The notes: generated by a model from the letters alone, not told the origin. A stretch of 53,437 bases of DNA from Eubacterium sp. (GCA_017437905.1 JAFRWY010000027.1:1-53437); one strand, 5' to 3'; shown: positions 17,422-26,852, numbered from the stretch's first letter. Numbers and translations: made by a program.

Positions 17422-17997
17422 TCATACAAAAAGCAAATACAGATACGCTCCCGCACCTGCGATGGCGGCCATACCGGCCATATACAGCAGAAACCAGAAT
17501 CCGGGATGTCGTCCCAGTTTGCCCCGGAGGATCCATAGCCCCATCTGATTTGCCTTCCTTGCATTACAGCTTTTACAGGATGCCACCAGATTTCTTCGGT
17601 CATTGATATTCCGGATGCCCTGCCGTTCCAGCTTCTTCTGCAGGCGGACATCCCTGGAAGCACAGCCTACAGGGTACAGATGATCCACGGTCACCTTCTC
17701 CCGCTTCATCCATTTTCCGCAGTATACACAGATATAACGGTTTCCTATATCCGGCTTATGCCCTGAGAAGAAACGTCGCCGGTAATCGGCGCGTCTCCTT
17801 CCCAGGGCATTTGTAAGCCGTAATGTAAGGCCGTTTTTTTCAGAGTATCTTTTTAATTTTCTGAAATTCCGTTTTGTAACCTGTCCGGAATAATCGATAC
17901 CGTCATCCATAAGCCCCAGCCGGGTCAGACGCCGCTGTACCGATTTCTCCGAAAGGTGCGGTCCGGAAACCAGAACAGGATATGTGGTGATTGCCAT
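17422..17997 (-). CDS. HNH-type endonuclease domain with C-terminal membrane helix
   Basis: The 191-aa protein has an HNH/zinc-finger core: C90-V-Y-C93, then V104-D-H106, N136, C141-K-S-C144 and K148, which is the layout of McrA-like HNH nucleases. The basic N-terminal 80 residues (KRNFRKLKRYSEK, RRRADYRRRFF) could bind DNA. Unusually, residues about 166-189 form a hydrophobic helix (GFWFLLYMAGMAAIAGAGAY), predicting a membrane-anchored nuclease. It starts 6 nt after the multi-pass membrane gene at 18004, so the two are probably coexpressed. The biological role is unknown. Confidence 0.82.
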   Translation of the reverse strand: MAITTYPVLVSGPHLSEKSVQRRLTRLGLMDDGIDYSGQVTKRNFRKLKRYSEKNGLTLRLTNALGRRRADYRRRFFSGHKPDIGNRYICVYCGKWMKREKVTVDHLYPVGCASRDVRLQKKLERQGIRNINDRRNLVASCKSCNARKANQMGLWILRGKLGRHPGFWFLLYMAGMAAIAGAGAYLYLLFV

Positions 17998-18003
17998 ACT
18001 CCG

Positions 18004-18978
18004 TTAGAAATCACCCTTTTCCTGTAGCTTCGCAAACTTCGGGGACTTCTTTGCAAGTTCATTCATATCCGATTCGGACGGAAGATTTGCAAGACCTGCT
18101 TCCATGTAGTTACGAAGTACACCGACCAGAATAAACGGACGAACGAATGTACCGTGAATGATATTCCAAAGGATGAAACCGAGGATGATCGCTGCTACAA
18201 GAGCAAGATTCTGCGGGTTCGTAAACCATTCCGGAACACTGCTTCCGTCTTTGGCTGCCATATTTACGACCTCATCTGCGATCCTCTGGAATGCAGCCGG
18301 GAAATTGGAGAAGATCAGATATCCGATACCGGTAAATGCGCCGCCGATCAGCAGCAGGGATGCGATACCCATACCGAAGATACGACCCAGATTCCTGAGA
18401 AGAGCCTTACCGTTCTTAAAGAAGACGCCGGCTCCCTGAAGTGTTGCTTTGAACGCACTCTTATCGCTCCAGTAGAATACCCAGCCAAGGCAGCAGTCAC
18501 TGAGGAATCCGATCACTACCTGGATACCGATATTGATTGCATTTGCGATCCCTTCACCGGTATCGCCGCCGATAGCCTTGCCGGCACCTGTGATCAGACG
18601 TCCGATCTGGTTGAAGATGCCCTTAATGGCTCTGGTTGCCGCATAGTAGATAGCGATTGTAAGGAAACGCTCCTTAACCATACGCTTGCCTTCCCCATAG
18701 ACATCCTCCGGAAGGGTTCCTTCCGTGACGCCGCGGGTCATCATGGCGATCTGTCCGGCACTCAGCGCATATGCGAAGAAATGTGAAATCACAGCAACGA
18801 GGATGATCCCGAGCACAAGTCCGATGGCAAGTCCCACCAGACCCTTGTCGTACATCTTCTCAACAATGAGAAAGCCGATGGTACTGAGAGCCACGATGGT
18901 AACCACACAAATGACACTGAAAAGCAGACGCCTCAATGAAAACGTCAGTGTTTTCTTGTAGATTTCTGTATTTGACAT
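18004..18978 (-). CDS. Multi-pass membrane protein of unknown function
   Basis: The 324-aa protein starts at the ATG at 18976-18978 (MSNTEIYKKT), with GGGAGG 5 nt upstream; a longer GTG start is less likely. Hydrophobic segments lie at about 18-40, 46-70, 148-170, 205-230 and 260-285, with a Gly-rich amphipathic stretch (about 120-150, GRLITGAGKAIGGDTGEG). The tail is charged. No family was recognised. It is the first gene of a pair with the membrane-linked HNH protein. Confidence 0.75.
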   Translation of the reverse strand: MSNTEIYKKTLTFSLRRLLFSVICVVTIVALSTIGFLIVEKMYDKGLVGLAIGLVLGIILVAVISHFFAYALSAGQIAMMTRGVTEGTLPEDVYGEGKRMVKERFLTIAIYYAATRAIKGIFNQIGRLITGAGKAIGGDTGEGIANAINIGIQVVIGFLSDCCLGWVFYWSDKSAFKATLQGAGVFFKNGKALLRNLGRIFGMGIASLLLIGGAFTGIGYLIFSNFPAAFQRIADEVVNMAAKDGSSVPEWFTNPQNLALVAAIILGFILWNIIHGTFVRPFILVGVLRNYMEAGLANLPSESDMNELAKKSPKFAKLQEKGDF

Positions 18979-19064
18979 GTACACCTCCCTGATTTAATTG
19001 ATAAAACTACTCTGACATTATATCATTATTCTGTGGATCATTCAATTTTTATGTGCGGAATATA

Positions 19065-19095
19065 AGAAAAAACAGGGGACTCCGGAAGTCCCCTG
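19065..19095 (-). terminator. Rho-independent terminator of the MATE gene
   Basis: On the minus strand, CAGGGGACT-TCCGG-AGTCCCCTG is followed by TTTTTTC, 5 bp beyond the stop codon of the MATE transporter. The stem is perfect and GC-rich with a clear U-tract. Confidence 0.92.
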
Positions 19096-19100
19096 CTCTG

Positions 19101-20513
19101 TTATCTGACGATATTTCTGACCCAGACACCCTTCTTCAGAAGGATATATCCGATCAGGCATTTAAGAAGATCTGCGGCATGCACCAGCGCGAAGATCCAG
19201 ATCACATGAAGCCCGGTCAGATTGCTGAGCAGATATGCCACGGGAACGGATACCCCGAGCATGAACACACTATCGAACAGGAAGGTGATAATGGTCTTCC
19301 CTCCCGAACGAAGTGTAAAATAACTGCAATGCAGAAAAGCATCCTTCGGCATGGAGATGGCCTGCACGATGATAAAGAGCGCCGCAATCTCCCGCGCCTG
19401 TTCATTTGTGTTATACAGCTGTGGGAAAAGATGCGCCGTTGCCAGCATAATGCTCCCCATCAGAAGTGCACTGATCACACCGGCTACGATCATCTTCCGG
19501 GCCCAGTCCTTCGCCTTCTCCAGTTCGCCGGCTCCGAGAGCCTGGCCCACCAGAATGGCCACGGCATCCCCCATGGCGATAAATACCACATTGAAAATGT
19601 TATTGATGGTATTGGCGATATTCTGTCCCGCCACCACGTTCAGACCCCGGATACTGTAGGCCTGCGCCAGCAGTGCCACACCCACGGACCAAAGTCCTTC
19701 ATTTACAAGGATCGGCATTCCCGTCCGGAAGAATTTTCGTACCAGATGTCCGGGGACCCGCAGCGTCCGGAAGAGCCCGTTGAAATAGGTGTGTGTCTTC
19801 TTATGACGAACACACCATACTATGATGATGGCCATTTCCACATAACGCGACAGAACGGTTGCGATGGCCGCGCCGATCACACCCAGTTTCGGAAATCCGA
19901 AATGTCCGAAGATCAGAAGGTAGTTAAAGAGCAGGTTCACGCAGACTGCGATCACTCCCGCAACCATGGGAACCCGCGTTTCACCGCATTCGCGGAGTGT
20001 ACTGGAGTACAGCATGCCGAGATAGATCGCGGGAAGGGATGTGAGGATCACCATCAGGTAACTGATACCGTACCCCTTGGCCGCCACCAGGTCGCCTCCG
20101 TCCTCACTGCCGTTCAGATAGGTCTGGATCAGGTCGGATCCAAAGATCAGGAAGACCGCAAATGCGATCACCAAAATGATAAGACCCAGCCAGAATTTGT
20201 ACCGGAAGGTATGCCGGATACCTTCATCATCCTTATAACCGTAGTATTGTGAGGTGAAGATCCCGACGCCGGACAATCCTCCGAACATACAGAGGAAAAA
20301 GATAAACATCAGCTGGTTTACGATGGCCACACCGGACATCTGCTCGGTTCCGATCTGTCCCACCATGATATTGTCCAAAAGGCTGACGAAGTTTGTGATC
20401 CCGTTCTGTATCATGATGGGGACTGCCACCCCCAGGATCATTTTATAAAATGCTTTATTTCCGAAATACCGGTTTCTGAAACCGGTGGGTTGTGTATAGT
20501 TATACGTATTCAT
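19101..20513 (-). CDS. MATE family efflux transporter
   Basis: This 470-aa protein has about 12 membrane helices in the MATE arrangement. The family signature appears in helix 1-2 (PIMIQNGITNFVSLLDNIMVG) and its half-repeat (ILVNEGLWSVGVALLAQAYS). It exports drugs or other cations by Na+ or H+ antiport. Length is typical (450-480). It lies 62 nt downstream of the CDF transporter on the same strand and ends at a strong terminator. Confidence 0.94.
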   Translation of the reverse strand: MNTYNYTQPTGFRNRYFGNKAFYKMILGVAVPIMIQNGITNFVSLLDNIMVGQIGTEQMSGVAIVNQLMFIFFLCMFGGLSGVGIFTSQYYGYKDDEGIRHTFRYKFWLGLIILVIAFAVFLIFGSDLIQTYLNGSEDGGDLVAAKGYGISYLMVILTSLPAIYLGMLYSSTLRECGETRVPMVAGVIAVCVNLLFNYLLIFGHFGFPKLGVIGAAIATVLSRYVEMAIIIVWCVRHKKTHTYFNGLFRTLRVPGHLVRKFFRTGMPILVNEGLWSVGVALLAQAYSIRGLNVVAGQNIANTINNIFNVVFIAMGDAVAILVGQALGAGELEKAKDWARKMIVAGVISALLMGSIMLATAHLFPQLYNTNEQAREIAALFIIVQAISMPKDAFLHCSYFTLRSGGKTIITFLFDSVFMLGVSVPVAYLLSNLTGLHVIWIFALVHAADLLKCLIGYILLKKGVWVRNIVR

Positions 20514-20575
20514 TGTTCTATTCCTGTAAAATGCCTGCAGGGACGGCGAACAGATCCCATGAGCGGCATTTTCGG

Positions 20576-21496
20576 TTATGCAGGATTTACATGCACCATA
20601 ACGTGCTTTACCTGCGGAAATGCCGCCTCGATGGATTCGTGTACCTGTTCGGCTATCTCATGCGCTTCTGTCAATCGTAAATTTCCGTCCACACGGATCT
20701 CGATATCCACATAGATCCTGGATCCGAACATCCGTGTCTGCAGCAGATCCAGTCCCAGGACTCCTTCCTGTTTCAGGACACAGGATCTAAGCTGCTCTTC
20801 TGTTTCGTCATCGCATCTATGATCCACCATCTGATCCACGGATGAACGGAACACTTCCACCGCCACCTTGAAGATAAAGAGGCAGATCACGATGCTTGCG
20901 ATCGGTTCAAGGACAGGAACCCCCATCTTGGCACCTGCGATTCCGATCAGTGCGCCCACGGAGGAAAGTGCATCGCTCCGGTGATGCCATGCATCCGCCT
21001 TAAGAGCCGTTGAACGTATACGGATGGCCGCTGCACGGGTGTACCAGTACATGGCCTCCTTGGCTGCGATGGAAATGATGGCCGCTATAAGTGCCAGAGT
21101 TCCGGGGATCGTTATGGAATCGGCCCCGCCGCGGATACTGCGGATCGCCGAAAGTCCGATCTCCCAGCCGACGATGGAAAGGAGCATGGCCAGTATGATA
21201 GAGGCCACGCATTCAAAACGCTCATGTCCGTAGGGATGATCCTTATCCGGTTCCCTGCCGGAGATACGGACACCGATGATCACGATAAAACTGCTCACCA
21301 CATCCGATGCGGAGTGGATCGAATCACTGATCATGGCTCCGGAATGAGCCAGTATGCCGGCCAGCAGTTTGAATACGGCCAGGGCCAGATTGCCCAGTAT
21401 GCTCACAAGGGACACACGGGTGGCCACACGGCGGAATTCCGCCGTCTGCGCATCCGGTTTGGATATGCTGTTGTCCGACCCGATCCTGTCCCCCAT
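20576..21496 (-). CDS. Cation diffusion facilitator (CDF) metal exporter
   Basis: The 306-aa protein has six membrane helices and a cytoplasmic C-terminal domain. Metal-site residues are visible in helix 2 (SDSIHSASDVVSS) and helix 5 (ADAWHHRSDALSS), followed by the loop DKDHPYGHERFE. These identify a Zn2+/Fe2+/Mn2+-type CDF exporter that drives metal out using proton antiport. The C-terminal domain (about 215-306) forms the dimeric regulatory fold, ending KHVMVHVNPA. Metal specificity cannot be fixed. It precedes the MATE gene. Confidence 0.94.
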   Translation of the reverse strand: MGDRIGSDNSISKPDAQTAEFRRVATRVSLVSILGNLALAVFKLLAGILAHSGAMISDSIHSASDVVSSFIVIIGVRISGREPDKDHPYGHERFECVASIILAMLLSIVGWEIGLSAIRSIRGGADSITIPGTLALIAAIISIAAKEAMYWYTRAAAIRIRSTALKADAWHHRSDALSSVGALIGIAGAKMGVPVLEPIASIVICLFIFKVAVEVFRSSVDQMVDHRCDDETEEQLRSCVLKQEGVLGLDLLQTRMFGSRIYVDIEIRVDGNLRLTEAHEIAEQVHESIEAAFPQVKHVMVHVNPA

Positions 21497-21585
21497 TGAA
21501 AATTCTCCTGTTTAACCCCTGTTTAAAATCATCCGTTTGTCTATGCTCCTGTCCCGCACGCGAAACCTGGCGCAAAACCGGGATA

Positions 21586-22521
21586 TCATTGATTCCGGAG
21601 ATTCTTCAGCACCTTTGTGAAATGCTCCGGAAGGTCTCTTGTAAATAGCACCTGTTCTTTGGTTATGGGATGAACAAATCCCAGTATTCCCGCATGCAAC
21701 AGCTGTCCGTTCAGATGGAAGGGACATTTCTTCGGTCCATAAACCGGATCACCCAGGATCGGATGATGAAGGGATGCCATATGTACCCGGATCTGATGTG
21801 TCCGGCCTGTCTCCAGCCGGCAGCGGATCAGTGTGAAATCCTGTTTCAGCCGTTCCACCGGTTCAAAGTGGGTGACTGCCCTGCGTCCGCCGCTGATGAT
21901 GGCGATACGCTTCCGGTCCTTCGGATCCCTGGCCAGCGGTGCATCTACCGTTCCGGCCTCGGCAACATTTCCGTGACAGATGGCCGTATAGACGCGGACG
22001 ATACTATGCTCCGCAAACTGCAGCGCCAGATCCCGGTGTGCCCGGTCCGTCTTGCAGACCACAAGAAGACCGCTGGTATCCTTGTCGATCCGGTGGACGA
22101 TCCCCGGTCGAAGTACTCCGTTAACCCCGGAAAGGGAATCCCCGCAGTGATGCATCAGTGCATTTACCAATGTACCGGATGCATGTCCGAAGGAGGGATG
22201 CACCACCATGCCCTGGGGTTTATTTACCACCAGCAGCGCGTCATCCTCATAGACGATATCCAGAGGAATATCCTCCGGCTCGATCTCCAGCCTCTCCGGC
22301 TCCGGGATCACCACACGGATAAAATCCCCGCATTTGGCCTTATAGGAGGCTTTTACGGGGCGTTCATTCACGGACACGGCACCGTCTTCGATCAGCTGCT
22401 GCAGGAAGCTCCTGGAATATTCCGGCAGAGCTTCCGCCAGATATTTATCCAGACGCAGACCGGCTTCCTCGGTTTCGGGAGTCAGTTCTATGCTGTTTTT
22501 CATTTCTTCCTGTACATTCAT
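21586..22521 (-). CDS. RluA-family pseudouridine synthase (RluD-like)
   Basis: The 311-aa RNA-modifying enzyme has an N-terminal S4 RNA-binding domain (about 20-75, GLRLDKYLAEALPEYSRS) and the RluA catalytic motif H143-RIDKDTSG with the nucleophile D146. It isomerises uridines in 23S rRNA, most likely the RluD-type site in helix 69. The gene begins 3 nt after the lspA stop; this lspA-rluA-type pair is common in Bacillota. Confidence 0.94.
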   Translation of the reverse strand: MNVQEEMKNSIELTPETEEAGLRLDKYLAEALPEYSRSFLQQLIEDGAVSVNERPVKASYKAKCGDFIRVVIPEPERLEIEPEDIPLDIVYEDDALLVVNKPQGMVVHPSFGHASGTLVNALMHHCGDSLSGVNGVLRPGIVHRIDKDTSGLLVVCKTDRAHRDLALQFAEHSIVRVYTAICHGNVAEAGTVDAPLARDPKDRKRIAIISGGRRAVTHFEPVERLKQDFTLIRCRLETGRTHQIRVHMASLHHPILGDPVYGPKKCPFHLNGQLLHAGILGFVHPITKEQVLFTRDLPEHFTKVLKNLRNQ

Positions 22522-22524
22522 GAT

Positions 22525-23205
22525 TCAGATTAAAGAATCCCCATCATTCTCTTTTTCACTGTCATCCGGTTCTTTTGCTTCACTTTCGGGATCGTCATCC
22601 GGTTCGGATTCTTCTGCCTTTGTTTCGGCAGATTCTTCTTTCGATCCGGTCGACTCTCTCTGCTTCTTCGATTTCTTCTCAACATAGGTTCCGTCACTGA
22701 GACGTACCTTATCTCCCAGCATCACATCCAGATCCTTCCTGTATTTGAAGATAAGCAGGATCAAAAGAAGGATCACACTGACGGTTACGAAGATATCCGC
22801 CACATTGAATACAGGGAAATCGATCAGCTTGAAATAAAAGAAATCGATCACGTAATTCAGACGGATCCGGTCGATCAGATTTCCCACAGCGCCGCCGATG
22901 ATGCAGAGAAGCAGGAACCGGAGCAGCCGGTAGTACTTTCCTTCCGAAACATTGTTATACACATAGAGAAGGCCTGCGATCATCACGACACTGAATATGG
23001 CGAGAAGCCAGGTCTGATCCTTGAACAGCCCCCAGGCCATTCCGCTGTTCTGGATATAATGGATCTCGAATACATCCTTGATCCAGGGAATGCTTTCATT
23101 CAGTTCCATATTGTTTACGACTACGATCTTTGTTACCTGATCCAGTAGAACGATCACTGCCACTCCCAGGATCAGAAACAGGTAATTTTTCTTACGTTCG
23201 CTCAT
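22525..23205 (-). CDS. lspA: Lipoprotein signal peptidase with acidic C-terminal tail
   Basis: LspA removes the signal peptide from prolipoproteins in the membrane. The start is the ATG at 23203-23205 (MSERKKNYLF) with AAAGGA upstream, giving 226 aa. Four membrane helices are present, and the catalytic aspartates are in NLIDRIRLNYVIDFF and VFNVADIFV. The family is usually about 150-170 aa; here a hydrophilic tail of about 60 residues is added, first basic (KKSKKQRES) then rich in Glu, Asp and Ser. The tail is unlikely to be catalytic. Confidence 0.94.
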   Translation of the reverse strand: MSERKKNYLFLILGVAVIVLLDQVTKIVVVNNMELNESIPWIKDVFEIHYIQNSGMAWGLFKDQTWLLAIFSVVMIAGLLYVYNNVSEGKYYRLLRFLLLCIIGGAVGNLIDRIRLNYVIDFFYFKLIDFPVFNVADIFVTVSVILLLILLIFKYRKDLDVMLGDKVRLSDGTYVEKKSKKQRESTGSKEESAETKAEESEPDDDPESEAKEPDDSEKENDGDSLI

Positions 23206-23272
23206 AACCAGTCCTTTTGTTAACATAAAAAAATTATGTAAATTAAATCCACTTCGTGCACATACGGCATGA

Positions 23273-23295
23273 GGACAGATCCATAAGATCTGTCC
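23273..23295. terminator. Hairpin between divIVA and lspA
   Basis: GGACAGATC-CATAA-GATCTGTCC is a perfect 9-bp stem 27 bp beyond the divIVA stop. No U-tract follows on the minus strand, so it may be an mRNA-stabilising or weak terminator structure rather than a full terminator. Confidence 0.4.
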
Positions 23296-23321
23296 CCATG
23301 AACACTGTTATAGGCACCCCT

Positions 23322-23987
23322 TTACAATCCGAACGGATTGATTCCTTCTCCACCAAGTACGGAACCATAAACTTTCGATGCATTGCTGCGACGATCTTCT
23401 CTGGAAGAACCGGGTCCTCCGAGACCGGATGATCCGGAATCGGAATCCGTAAACTGGAAGCCGTAATCCCCATCCATTCCGCCAAGTCCGCCGAAACCGG
23501 TAAAATCGGATTTCGGTGGTTCCTTCGGCTTCGGCTGGTACTCCGGATCCTGATCCCATTCGCCGAGACGACGCAGGTGCTCACGGATGGTATCCGCGAA
23601 CGTCTGTTTATAATCTGCATACTGATCCCGAAGTTCTTCCATGCGCTTCTCCATATATTCAAGCTGCGCCTTTGCATCCTTCACGATCTCATTCGCACGG
23701 CTCCTTGCCTCGGCCTCGATATTCCGGGCTTCCCGCTGTGCATTTGTCTTCTGCTCTTCCGTGTTCTTCTCTGCGATCATCAGTGATTTCTGCAGATTGT
23801 CCTCGGTGGCTTTGTAATGCTGCAAGGTATCGGTCATGGTGATGACCTTCTCCTTCAGCTCCGCATTGGAACGATACAGTTCTTCATAGCTTACGGATAC
23901 TTCATGAAAGAACTGATTTACGTCTTCCTTGTTGTATCCGATCCCTGTTTTAAATTTTTTCTGTTGAATATCAACCGGTGTCAGCAT
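23322..23987 (-). CDS. divIVA: DivIVA-domain cell-division/polarity protein
   Basis: The 221-aa protein opens with the DivIVA membrane-targeting segment MLTPVDIQQKKFKTGIGYNKEDVNQFF, in which the conserved GYN motif and aromatic residues are clear (shown here only in outline: residues 1-27). A long coiled coil follows at about 28-135, then a Gly/Ser/Pro-rich tail (about 140-221) with GGLGG-like runs. DivIVA proteins sense curved membrane at poles and septa and recruit division or wall-synthesis proteins. It lies after sepF, matching the ylmE-ylmF-divIVA order of Bacillota, without ylmG or ylmH. Confidence 0.93.
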   Translation of the reverse strand: MLTPVDIQQKKFKTGIGYNKEDVNQFFHEVSVSYEELYRSNAELKEKVITMTDTLQHYKATEDNLQKSLMIAEKNTEEQKTNAQREARNIEAEARSRANEIVKDAKAQLEYMEKRMEELRDQYADYKQTFADTIREHLRRLGEWDQDPEYQPKPKEPPKSDFTGFGGLGGMDGDYGFQFTDSDSGSSGLGGPGSSREDRRSNASKVYGSVLGGEGINPFGL

Positions 23988-24059
23988 CTGACCACCCCCC
24001 TCACACCTATATTACCAATACAAGTCAATACAAGTCACTACAACCCGGGCTGCACCCCA

Positions 24060-24740
24060 TTAATACTTTCCGAGCTGTGGTGAAAGCGTGGACTCATTCA
24101 GAATCTCATCTCTAAGATCTCCGGACACCTCGATATTGTTCGGTGCGGCGATAAAGATGTTGGATGAAATCGCACGAAGATCTCCGCCGAGTCCATAGCA
24201 CGCACCACCGATGAAATCGATGATACGCTGTGCCGGATCCAGCTGGATCCCTTCCATGTTGATGACGATGGTCTTGCCTGCCTTCAGGAAGTCCGAAACG
24301 GTCTGTGCGTCATCAAATTCCTGCGGACGGATGACGTAAACCTCGCTGGACGGTTTATAGTTCTGTCTTCTCTGATTATCGAAACTCACGAGATTCTTCG
24401 GCTCCTCACTCTTAGATCTTTTCCGGCTTCCTGTGGACTGTGCCGTATAACCTGTCTGTGCAGGCTGGAAGCTCTGGGTCGGCTGATAGCTCTGCGTCGG
24501 CTGGTACGGCGTGGTTGAACGCGGTGCCGGTGCAGGCTGTGAATACTGAGGTCGTGGTGCCGGCTGTGGTGCCGGCTGCTGTGCGGCTACGGTACGTTTC
24601 TCTTTTTTCTTTCTTCCGAACGAGAAACTCTCATCTTCATCTTCTTCATCAAAGAGATCATCGGTATCCTCGTCGAAATCTTCTTCTTCCTCGTCATTTA
24701 CGCGGAAATAATCCAGAAAACTCTTTTTTCCCTTAGCCAT
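24060..24740 (-). CDS. sepF: Cell division protein SepF
   Basis: The 226-aa SepF binds FtsZ and tethers it to the membrane at the division site. The C-terminal SepF domain (about 130-220) shows YVIRPQEFDDAQTVSDFL, GKTIVINMEG, RIIDFIGGACYGLGG and FIAAP, all typical. The N-terminus has the membrane-binding helix (KSFLDYFRV) and then a very acidic stretch (about 17-40) and a Pro/Gln linker with YQPTQS repeats (about 55-110). It follows yggS by 17 nt and precedes divIVA. Confidence 0.95.
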   Translation of the reverse strand: MAKGKKSFLDYFRVNDEEEEDFDEDTDDLFDEEDEDESFSFGRKKKEKRTVAAQQPAPQPAPRPQYSQPAPAPRSTTPYQPTQSYQPTQSFQPAQTGYTAQSTGSRKRSKSEEPKNLVSFDNQRRQNYKPSSEVYVIRPQEFDDAQTVSDFLKAGKTIVINMEGIQLDPAQRIIDFIGGACYGLGGDLRAISSNIFIAAPNNIEVSGDLRDEILNESTLSPQLGKY

Positions 24741-24757
24741 TCTTTTTCTCCCATCAT

Positions 24758-25450
24758 TTATACATTATAATCTCTCTCTCCGAAGATTGCGGTTCCGACA
24801 CGGACCATGGTCGCGCCTTCTTCGATTGCAACCTCGAAATCATTTGTCATCCCCATGGAGAGAACACTCATGTCTACATTATGTATTTTTTGTGATTTTA
24901 TGTCAAGCAATAATTGCTTCATCGCACGAAAAACCGGACGGTTCTCTTCCGGGTCATCCACGAAAGGAGCAATGGTCATAAGGCCTTTGATATGTATATT
25001 CGGAAATGCACTGATCTCCCGCACCAGTCCCGGCGCATCGGCCAGGGTCACACCGAATTTCGTATCCTCTTCCGCCGCATTTACCTCGATCAGTACTTCC
25101 GCGGTAACGCCACGTTTCTCGGCCTCTTTCTGGATCTGCTCCGCAAGATGTACCGAATCCACGGAGTGGATCAGGACCGCACGGTCGATCACATATTTTA
25201 CTTTGTTGGTCTGCAGATGTCCGATCTGATGGAAATGTACCGGCTGGGATACGGAATCAAACTTCTCCTTCAGCTCCTGAGGCTTGTTCTCGCCGAATTC
25301 CCGGACACCGATACGGATCAGTGCTTCGATATCCGAAAGGGGCTTGGTCTTGGATACTGCGATCAGCGTTACTTCCTCCGGGGTTCTTCCGCTGCGGATG
25401 GCCGCCTCACGTACCCTTGCTTCAACTTCTCTGTAATTCTCTTCTATCAT
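24758..25450 (-). CDS. YggS/YlmE-family PLP-binding protein (PLPBP)
   Basis: The 230-aa alanine-racemase-fold protein binds pyridoxal phosphate through the lysine in IAVSKTKP and holds vitamin B6 balance; it is not known to be an enzyme. Other family motifs are [33 protein letters not shown] and [28 protein letters not shown] (only its key parts are diagnostic). It lies just upstream of sepF, as ylmE does in Bacillus. The length is normal. Confidence 0.94.
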   Translation of the reverse strand: MIEENYREVEARVREAAIRSGRTPEEVTLIAVSKTKPLSDIEALIRIGVREFGENKPQELKEKFDSVSQPVHFHQIGHLQTNKVKYVIDRAVLIHSVDSVHLAEQIQKEAEKRGVTAEVLIEVNAAEEDTKFGVTLADAPGLVREISAFPNIHIKGLMTIAPFVDDPEENRPVFRAMKQLLLDIKSQKIHNVDMSVLSMGMTNDFEVAIEEGATMVRVGTAIFGERDYNV

Positions 25451-25460
25451 GATATCGTCC

Positions 25461-26852
25461 TTAGTATAATACCTGGTTTTCCACTACCTGGCTTGCATCC
25501 ATGACAATGTTATCAAATTCACGGAGACGGTTCCTGGTTCCCACGATGGTGAATTCATCACCGGTACGGACCACCGTGATCTGTGAGAAATCCGCCACAC
25601 CCTTGTTGGCGATATAGACGCCGCGGATGGTGGTATGTTCCAGTGTCGATACCGGAAGTGTATCCGAGGAATCCGTTTTGATCAGGATATCCGAATCGGA
25701 GAAAGGAAGCGGATCCACATAGAAGGCTTCATCATCCGTAATATAGATATCCGGATCGATCTGCTCCACGGTCATCTCCCCGTTTGCATCCGTCCGCTGT
25801 ACATACAGTTTGGTCTCACCGCTTTCATTTCCTCCGGCGGTCATATATTCCTTCGGAACCTTATAGATCTGCTTGTCCAGAATGGCGGAATTCGGAACCT
25901 TCAGTCCTTCGTACCGGTCCAGAATGATTTCGATGGATACAAACCGCTCATTCACATAATCGATCATGTACTTCTCCATGGGAAGTACCAGGATATAACC
26001 GTTCTCGGTACGGATCAGATTGTAATTGGCACTCATTTCCGTATCGGAATTGTTAATTGTAAAGTACAGCTTCCCGTCTTCCTCCTGAAGGGTGTTCACC
26101 TGCTCCGGAGTAAGAAAACAGCAGATATTCCAGGCTTCTCCCGGAACCAGCTTGTAGAGGGGACTGCCGGATTCCACGATCTCACCGCTCTTTAATACGG
26201 TCCGTTCATAGTTCCCGCGGTCAAAATCCGCTTCCTGCAGGGTCTCCGGGGTCAGTGTCTAGTATTTATCAATATAATAGGTGACGATCCCGCTGTCCGT
26301 GGAATTGATATTCTGCACGGTGGTTTTGGCAGCGGCACTGTTGGCGGAATACTCCTTCATCAGAAGCTGGTTGGACATCTCCAGCACCTTCGTCTCGATG
26401 GAATCACGGAAATGATACACATCCGAGAAGTAGGTGTCCGAATAATTCGTTTTGAAAACGTCGATGGTATTCCGGATCTCCAGATAATCCGCACTGCTGA
26501 ACCTCGTCTCTCCGGCATCGATCCTGCTGACGGACTGGATCAGATCACCCGTCTCATCCACCGTACAGACTGCCGCATTCTTTGCAACCTTATCACCCTC
26601 ACGGACGTAGTAGCAGACATATCCTGATTTCGAGGCGGTGATCACCTTCTCCTGACGCAACGCTACGGCATCGCAGATGATATTGTTGTTGATATTGCTG
26701 GCATTGACCTTATAGGTGGTGATGGGCTGCTTCCGGAGCGCAAGAAAAGCACTCACCACCACATAGATGAGAATGATCCCAAATATGATCAGTGCTGAGT
26801 TGATCTGAAAAGCCTTATTCATGCGAATGACTTTCGGATTCTTTTTTGCCAT
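25461..26852 (-). pseudogene. HlyD-like membrane-fusion protein, broken by in-frame TAG
   Basis: One continuous frame of 464 codons is interrupted by a TAG at 26259-26261 (codon 198). The part before it (197 aa) has an N-terminal membrane helix (about 16-38) and a lipoyl-like beta segment (KSGYVCYYVREGDKVAKNA). The part after it continues in the same frame without other stops (TLTPETLQEADFDRG, then the C-terminal beta domain and NIVMDASQVVENQVLY). It would be an HlyD-like adaptor of 463 aa as usually found next to yggS-sepF in this family. A one-base change (for example GAG to TAG) would explain it. Reinitiation at a GTG at 26177 could yield a C-terminal fragment. Sequencing error or read-through are alternatives. 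Confidence 0.82.

Noticed and set aside
17310-17606. Plus-strand frame beginning with Val/Thr/Ile runs
   Set aside because: The repeats are in more than one frame, it runs into the HNH gene on the other strand, and there is no ribosome site; treated as a DNA repeat feature instead.
19053-20252. Plus-strand open frame of 399 codons opposite the MATE gene
   Set aside because: It is the reverse of a clear membrane transporter and its translation has a His/Gln/Cys-rich composition typical of an antisense frame.
23243-23677. Second minus-strand frame overlapping divIVA
   Set aside because: The Arg/Ser-rich translation is an out-of-frame reading of the Gly-rich DivIVA tail.
25461-26852. Genome-wide reassignment of TAG to an amino acid
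   Set aside because: The permease at 9558, mutL and mutS all end in TAG at the expected protein length, so TAG acts as a stop here.
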